From Candidatus Methylomirabilota bacterium (GTDB lineage: Bacteria > Methylomirabilota > Methylomirabilia > Rokubacteriales > CSP1-6): DNA of 62,210 bases. This document shows, one piece after another, positions 58,273 to 62,210 of the stretch. Position numbers and translations under genes: made by a program. The notes under the pieces were generated by a model. It was not told the DNA's origin, made no database searches, and worked only from the letters and a program-made list of their open reading frames with translations. The stretch is from positions 1 to 62,210 of the forward strand of contig DASYVT010000178.1 of NCBI GenBank assembly GCA_035936835.1, given 5' to 3'. Position 1 is the stretch's first letter, and each line of letters starts with the position of its first letter.

Positions 58273-59136
58273 ATGGTCGATCAGCTCCTCGCGTTCGACC
58301 CGGGTGGCCGGGGGATTGCGCGCTTCTTCGTGCCCGGCGGCGCGGCACGCGCGGCCGGCGCGCTCCGGCGCGCGAAGCGCGTGCTCCTCACCACCGGCTT
58401 CTCCCTCGGCCCGGGGCTGCCCGAGACCGACGGCCCTCCGGGCACAGCCTCGCTAGGCCGGGCGCTCCGTGCTCTCGGCGCCGAGGTGACCTACATCACC
58501 GACGCCGCATCCCTCCCACCCCTCCAGGCCGCTCTCAGCGTGCTTGGAGAGCCGACCCAGATTCTGACCTTTCACGCGGGCGGCGACGCCGCGCTCATGG
58601 CGCGACGGCTCTTGGCGGAGCACGCGCCGACCCATCTGGTCGCCATCGAGCGCCCGGGGCGCACGCGCGGCGGCGAGTACCTGAGCATGCGCGGCGAGTC
58701 CGTCGGCGAGTGGAACGGGCCGCTCGACGCGCTCTTTCTCGAAGCCCCGCGGCGGGTGGTCACGGTCGGCGTCGGCGACGGAGGCAACGAGATCGGCATG
58801 GGCGCCCTGCACGCGCGCCTGCGGGGCGCGGGAGCGCAGGTCAGGAAGGTCGCCTCGGTCGTCCCCGCGCGGCACGTGGTCGTCGCCGGCGTGTCGAACT
58901 GGGGCGCGTACGGCATCGTCGTCGAGCTCGCGAGGCTCTCGAAGCGGCCTCTGCTGCATACCGCCGAGGAAGAACGGCAAATGGTCCGCGCCTGTGTCGC
59001 GGCGGGCGCAGTGGACGGCATCACGCGCAAGCGTGCTGCGACCGTGGATGCGCTCCCTTTGGAGGCGCATGCGGGCATGGTAGAGTTGATGCGTCTGATC
59101 CAGGATTCGACACCCCACGGAGGCAAGACCCGATGA
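58273..59136 (+). CDS. DUF4392 / D-glutamate cyclase-like protein
   Basis: A 287-residue alpha/beta protein. RVLLTTGFSLGPGLPETDGPPGTASLGRAL near residues 38-67 and VVTVGVGDGGNEIGMGALH near 165-185 are the landmarks of DUF4392, the family of mammalian D-glutamate cyclase (C14orf159), which converts D-glutamate to 5-oxo-D-proline. Three bases after the BamE-like stop and four-base overlap (ATGA) with the next gene. With gamma-glutamyltransferase two genes upstream it suggests glutamyl/pyroglutamate chemistry, by inference. Confidence 0.75.
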   Translation: MVDQLLAFDPGGRGIARFFVPGGAARAAGALRRAKRVLLTTGFSLGPGLPETDGPPGTASLGRALRALGAEVTYITDAASLPPLQAALSVLGEPTQILTFHAGGDAALMARRLLAEHAPTHLVAIERPGRTRGGEYLSMRGESVGEWNGPLDALFLEAPRRVVTVGVGDGGNEIGMGALHARLRGAGAQVRKVASVVPARHVVVAGVSNWGAYGIVVELARLSKRPLLHTAEEERQMVRACVAAGAVDGITRKRAATVDALPLEAHAGMVELMRLIQDSTPHGGKTR

Positions 59137-60476
59137 CCCAGCCCGCGAAGCCGTCCAAGATCTTCGACACCTACCGCGCCATGCACCCGAAGTCCGCCGC
59201 GCTCTACGAGCGGGCGCGCGGCGTGATCGCCGGCGGCATCACCCACGACAGCCGGCACCTCAAGCCCTTCCCGGTCTATGTCGACCACGCTCTCGGATCC
59301 CGCAAGTGGGACGTGGACGGCCACGAGTACGTGGACTATTGGATGGGCCACGGCGCGCTCTTCCTCGGCCACAGCCACCCGGCCGTCGTCAAGGCCATCC
59401 AGGAGCAGGCGCCGCGCGGCACGCATTTCGGCGCGTGCCACGAGCTGGAAGTGCGCTGGGCCGAGCTGGTCTGCAAGCTCGTCCCCTCGGCCGAGATGGT
59501 GCGCTTCACCATGTCGGGCACGGAGGCGACGCATCTGGCGCTCCGCATCGCGCGCGCCTACACGGGGCATCCGAAGGTGGTGAAGTTCCACGGCCACTTC
59601 CACGGCTGGCACGACGGCGTCGTCGCCGCGGTCAACCCGCCCTTCGACGTGCCGATGTCAGCGGGCGTCCCCTCGCAGATCCTCGACCAGCTCCTGCTCT
59701 GCCCGCCCAACGACATCAAGGTGGTGGACGGATTGCTCCAGCGCGGCGACGTCGCGGCGGTGATCCTCGAGCCCGCGGGCGGGCAGTCCGGCACGACGCC
59801 CACCATCCCGGGCTACCTTCAGGAACTGCGCGCGCTGACGGAGCGCCACAACGTCGTCCTGATCTTCGACGAGGTCATCACGGGCTTCCGCTACGCGCCC
59901 GGCGGCGCCCAGCAGTACTTCGGCGTCACGCCTGACCTAACGACGCTGGCGAAGATCGTCGCCGGCGGCCTCCCCGGCGCCGTCGTCTGCGGCAAGAAGC
60001 GGCTCATGGCGACCATGGCCCACCGCGGCGATTCCGTCTGGGACCGTGCCGAGCGCGTGGCGCAGAACGGCACCTTCAACTCCAACCCCGTCTGCGCCGC
60101 CGCCGCCATCGCCACGCTCGAGCTGGTGCAGGACGGCGGACTGCACGCGCGCGCCAACAAGGTGGCCGACGAGCTGCGCTCGGGCATCGCGGACGTGATG
60201 AAGCGCGTCGGCGCGCCGGGCACCTGCTTCGGCGAGTCGTCCATCTTCCACGTGTCCTTCGAGGGGCGGCCCGGGCTCGCCGGCTTCGACAGGCCGCGGC
60301 GCGGCGACCTCTACCAGATGCTCCGCTGCGCGCTCCTCAACAACGGCGTGGACTGCTCCTCCTACCACGGCTGGCTCTCCGCCGTGCACTCGGACGAAGA
60401 CGTGGCGCGGACGCTCGCGGCCTACGAGAAGGCGTTGTCAGCGATGGCCGCCGAAGGAGCTTGGAGCGGTTTCTAA
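59133..60476 (+). CDS. Class III aminotransferase (glutamate-1-semialdehyde aminomutase-like)
   Basis: A 447-residue PLP enzyme. MTQPAKPSKIFDTYRAMHPKSAALYERARGVIAGGITHDSR is the N-terminus of GSAM-like proteins; FTMSGTEATHLALRIARAYTG, ILEPAGGQSG, LIFDEVITGFRYAPGGAQ and TLAKIVAGGLPGAVV (PLP Lys) are standard. This is the paralogue family of GSA aminomutase that is not for heme, since its start and loops differ from HemL. ATG 59133 after GGAGGCAAG, in an ATGA overlap. Could transaminate a compound derived from the glutamyl operon. Confidence 0.87.
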   Translation: MTQPAKPSKIFDTYRAMHPKSAALYERARGVIAGGITHDSRHLKPFPVYVDHALGSRKWDVDGHEYVDYWMGHGALFLGHSHPAVVKAIQEQAPRGTHFGACHELEVRWAELVCKLVPSAEMVRFTMSGTEATHLALRIARAYTGHPKVVKFHGHFHGWHDGVVAAVNPPFDVPMSAGVPSQILDQLLLCPPNDIKVVDGLLQRGDVAAVILEPAGGQSGTTPTIPGYLQELRALTERHNVVLIFDEVITGFRYAPGGAQQYFGVTPDLTTLAKIVAGGLPGAVVCGKKRLMATMAHRGDSVWDRAERVAQNGTFNSNPVCAAAAIATLELVQDGGLHARANKVADELRSGIADVMKRVGAPGTCFGESSIFHVSFEGRPGLAGFDRPRRGDLYQMLRCALLNNGVDCSSYHGWLSAVHSDEDVARTLAAYEKALSAMAAEGAWSGF

Positions 60477-60482
60477 CCTCAT

Positions 60483-60520
60483 TCCCCTCGCCCCCATCGA
60501 GGGAGAGGGTAGGGTGAGGC
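60483..60520. repeat. GGGAGAGGGtAGGGTGAGG-type repeat, copy 1
   Basis: TCCCCTCGCCCCCATCGAGGGAGAGGGTAGGGTGAGG-like stretch (imperfect hairpin) between the aminotransferase and the 108-residue gene. Similar C/G blocks recur at 60868-60941. This is a widespread intergenic motif of many soil bacteria. Confidence 0.5.
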
Positions 60521-60537
60521 GGCCAGGGTAAAGCGCG

Positions 60538-60864
60538 ATGCCTCTCAGCGAAGCCGACCGCCGCGCCAAGCTCCAGGAGCTTCACGACCTGGCGCAGGGC
60601 TCCGAGGAGTTCGAGGGCGGCGTCACCTTCGAGGACGACATGGAGGCCCTGGTCGTCGGCGATTGGGCCTTCTTCGCCATCGACGAGATCGGCGACCTCG
60701 CGCTGTCCTTCCACTTGGACGCCCACCCCCTCGCCGTGGCGCGCCTGACCTGCTTTCTCGTCGAGCACGACGTGCCATTGGTGCTGACCGAATCCTTCAC
60801 CATCGACGAGGACGACCAGATCGTCTTCGAGTCCGACACCGGCGCCGACCTCCCCGACCGATAG
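60538..60864 (+). CDS. Small acidic protein of unknown function
   Basis: A 108-residue protein very rich in Asp and Glu (FEGGVTFEDDMEALVVGDWAFFAIDEIGDLALSFHLDAHPL...). Predicted mixed alpha/beta, no signal, no known motif. Start ATG 60538 without a strong SD. It lies between two copies of a G/C-rich repeat, and may not be translated from the same message as the aminotransferase 61 bases upstream. I do not recognise it; it could be a real small gene, given its plausible protein-like composition. Confidence 0.5.
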   Translation: MPLSEADRRAKLQELHDLAQGSEEFEGGVTFEDDMEALVVGDWAFFAIDEIGDLALSFHLDAHPLAVARLTCFLVEHDVPLVLTESFTIDEDDQIVFESDTGADLPDR

Positions 60865-60867
60865 CAT

Positions 60868-60941
60868 CTCCCCTCTCCCCCACGAGGGCGAGATCCTCAA
60901 TTCCCCTCTCCCCCACCGGGGGAGAGGGCAGGGTGAGGGGG
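60868..60941. repeat. Double G/C-rich hairpin repeat before the tRNA
   Basis: A partial copy (CTCCCCTCTCCCCCACGAGGG, 60868-60888) and a full hairpin: CCCTCTCCCCC (60904-60914), ACC, GGGGGAGAGGG (60918-60928), an 11-bp perfect stem, then CAGGGTGAGGGGG. Could terminate the upstream transcript, but it has no U-tract. Confidence 0.55.
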
Positions 60942-60960
60942 CGGCTAGTCGCCCGTCTCG

Positions 60961-60989
60961 TGGACAGAACCCACCCCTTCTGGTATCCT
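60961..60989 (+). promoter_or_regulatory. tRNA promoter
   Basis: TGGACA (60961-60966), exactly 17 bases, TATCCT (60984-60989) with TGG immediately before (extended -10). The transcript would start about seven bases before the tRNA 5' end. Confidence 0.6.
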
Positions 60990-61003
60990 CGCTACTTCGT
61001 GGT

Positions 61004-61079
<76 letters not shown>

Positions 61080-61373
61080 TTCTTTTCTAGCAGTTAGCGA
61101 TCAGCGAAATTCCCTCGGAAGTTCGATTGTGCCCAAAGTGTGCCCATCTAGGGCTCACTCCAGCGCATTCCAGTGCACGTCCGCGGTCCAGGCCGTCGCG
61201 ACCCCTTCCTTCCAGATCCAACCGGAGACCGCCCTACCGACCCGCTCCTGTCTTCTCCTTCGGGCCCCGGCACGACGGCCGTGCAGGAATTGGCAGCGAT
61301 CCTCTCGCGGCCAGGGCCTCAGAGACCTGTGATGAATTGGCAACGAACGAACGGGACTACTTCGAGGCCCCAC

Positions 61374-61625
61374 GGCCGCCCGTCGCTCATACCGCTCCCG
61401 CCCCAGCACGCTGTCGACCTCTTCCTCCAACACCCGCTGCAGCAGCCGCTGCACCCCGTGCCGGGCGAAGGGCTCCAAGCCCTCCCTCGTGGGGCTTGAC
61501 TCCTACGCCTGCACGGTGCTCTGCTTCTCCATGGGCGATGTCTCCTTCGCCGAGCGTTCTCAGCGCCCGCGGTTCGGGTTGTGGTGAGTCGAAAGCTACA
61601 CCGCCTGCACTTCGTTTACACACCC
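61374..61625 (-). pseudogene. Truncated IS256/Mutator-type transposase remnant with its left end
   Basis: On the minus strand, AAGGAG precedes ATG 61532: MEKQSTVQA, then a TAG at codon 10 (likely Trp to stop), then LEPFARHGVQRLLQRVLEEEVDSVLGRERYERRAAV, the typical IS256 transposase N-terminus. Homology ends near 61374 and the remaining ~300 residues are absent. At the other side GGGTGTGTAAACGAAG (61625-61610) resembles an IS256 terminal inverted repeat. The rest of 61080-61373 has no gene I can support; a short direct repeat GTGCCCA occurs near 61128 and 61140. Confidence 0.7.
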
Positions 61626-61663
61626 GTTGAGGGTACCTCTCACGACCACGGAAGGAGGCACTG

Positions 61664-62206
61664 ATGCTCACGCGACGAACCTTCGTGGCCGGCAGTGGAC
61701 TCGCGCTCGCCTGCCTGATCGAGCCGCGCCCGGTGCGGGCCGCGGGCGTGATCGAAATCCACATGAAGAACGACGCCTCGCGTGTCAAGGACTGGTTCGA
61801 TCCAGTCGGCCTGCACATCATGCCAGGACAGACAGTGCGATGGATCCTTGACGAGGACGTGCATGCGAGCGCCGCCTTTCATCCCAAGAACGCCATGCAC
61901 TCGTTGCGGATCCCCGAGGGCGCCACGCCCTGGGATTCCGGGCTCATGACCACGAAAGGACGGCACTTCGATTGGACCTTCACAGTTGAGGGCGTCTACG
62001 ATTACTTCTGCTTGCCCCATGAGAACGACGGGATGGTGGGGCGCATCATCGTTGGCAAGCCGAGCGGGCCCGGCACTTTGCCCTTCGACTACTTCAAGGG
62101 GAAGCCCGGCACCGCCGGCTGGCTGCCCGTGCTAGCGGTCGCGCGCAAGATGTTCCCGAGCGTACAGCAGATCATGGCTCAGAAGGTCGTTCACTACCGC
62201 GCCTGA
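61664..62206 (+). CDS. Tat-exported plastocyanin/cupredoxin-like protein
   Basis: A 180-residue copper-protein candidate. Signal MLTRRTFVAGSGLALACL has a twin-Arg (RRTF). The type I copper ligands are readable: His67 in DEDVHASAA and then Cys116, His119, Met124 in YDYFCLPHENDGMVG. Strand order (IEIHMKNDA, VGLHIMPGQTVRWIL) fits a single cupredoxin domain, plus a C-terminal ~40-residue tail (GWLPVLAVARKMFPSV). Strong SD GGAAGGAGG before ATG 61664. Likely a soluble periplasmic electron carrier. The gene is complete and ends just before the window edge. Confidence 0.82.
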   Translation: MLTRRTFVAGSGLALACLIEPRPVRAAGVIEIHMKNDASRVKDWFDPVGLHIMPGQTVRWILDEDVHASAAFHPKNAMHSLRIPEGATPWDSGLMTTKGRHFDWTFTVEGVYDYFCLPHENDGMVGRIIVGKPSGPGTLPFDYFKGKPGTAGWLPVLAVARKMFPSVQQIMAQKVVHYRA

Positions 62207-62210
62207 CTCG

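Noticed and set aside
59133-60476. HemL (heme-pathway glutamate-1-semialdehyde aminomutase)
   Set aside because: The neighbours are not tetrapyrrole genes and the N-terminal pattern fits the non-heme class III aminotransferase paralogues.
61080-61373. Phage integrase gene beside tRNA-Phe
   Set aside because: No tyrosine-recombinase motifs could be read in any frame; only short direct repeats remain.

Overview
The window is a high-GC, gene-dense bacterial chromosome segment with no rRNA and one tRNA. Very high GC, GTG/TTG starts, four-base ATGA/GTGA gene overlaps, orphan solute-binding proteins and a mix of soil-type catabolic genes suggest an uncultured soil or groundwater bacterium. Candidatus Rokubacteria/Methylomirabilota is my best guess, from gene style only and with low confidence. 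No marker gene here settles the taxonomy.

Layout. 1-5.6 kb: acetamidase, PanE-type reductase and an MHS-type permease, among decayed genes (a frameshifted tricarboxylate-transport binding protein and a CoA-transferase tail). 5.6-12.5 kb: small-molecule catabolism (PPOX/F420-like protein, LLM flavin oxidoreductase, CMD-like protein, cyclase/amidase, M24 'peptidase', VOC protein, 3-hydroxyisobutyrate-dehydrogenase-like enzyme). 12.6-14.7 kb: a 1-Cys peroxiredoxin translationally coupled to two siroheme-synthesis genes. 14.7-21.7 kb: TAXI binding protein, CYTH-CHAD protein, then Gfo/Idh, Ldh and HpaI-aldolase genes that look like one sugar-acid or keto-acid pathway. 21.8-36.2 kb: a 1200-residue double ABC exporter, membrane serine protease, FAD oxidoreductase without a normal start codon, CinA, M20 peptidase, dienelactone hydrolase, MFS, thioesterase and an EmrAB-type efflux pair. 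36.2-38.2 kb: a lower-GC patch with a small Cys/His protein, a binding protein and two gene stumps. 38.2-41.3 kb: CoA transferase with MaoC, methyltransferase and alpha/beta hydrolase.

41.4-52.1 kb is the main operon: nuoA-B-C-[NIPSNAP]-D-H-I-J-K-L-M-N, an 11-subunit complex I without the NADH-oxidising NuoEFG module. It carries an inserted NIPSNAP gene, a palindromic element between nuoB and nuoC, and tandem repeats at both ends of nuoI. 52.1-60.9 kb: K+ channel-like gene, formimidoyltransferase, and a coupled run of AIR-synthase-like protein, gamma-glutamyltransferase, BamE-like protein, DUF4392/D-glutamate-cyclase-like protein and a glutamate-1-semialdehyde-aminomutase-like enzyme. This run suggests a glutamyl/pyroglutamate theme. 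60.9-62.2 kb: tRNA-Phe with a good promoter, a broken IS256-type transposase, and a Tat-exported cupredoxin.

The most notable signals are non-coding. Two dispersed stem-loop elements share four submotifs at nearly constant spacing. TANNNT (-10-like) boxes lie only 6-9 nt before several transcription-unit-first start codons, which suggests leaderless transcription. Several tiny remnant genes mark repeated gene loss.
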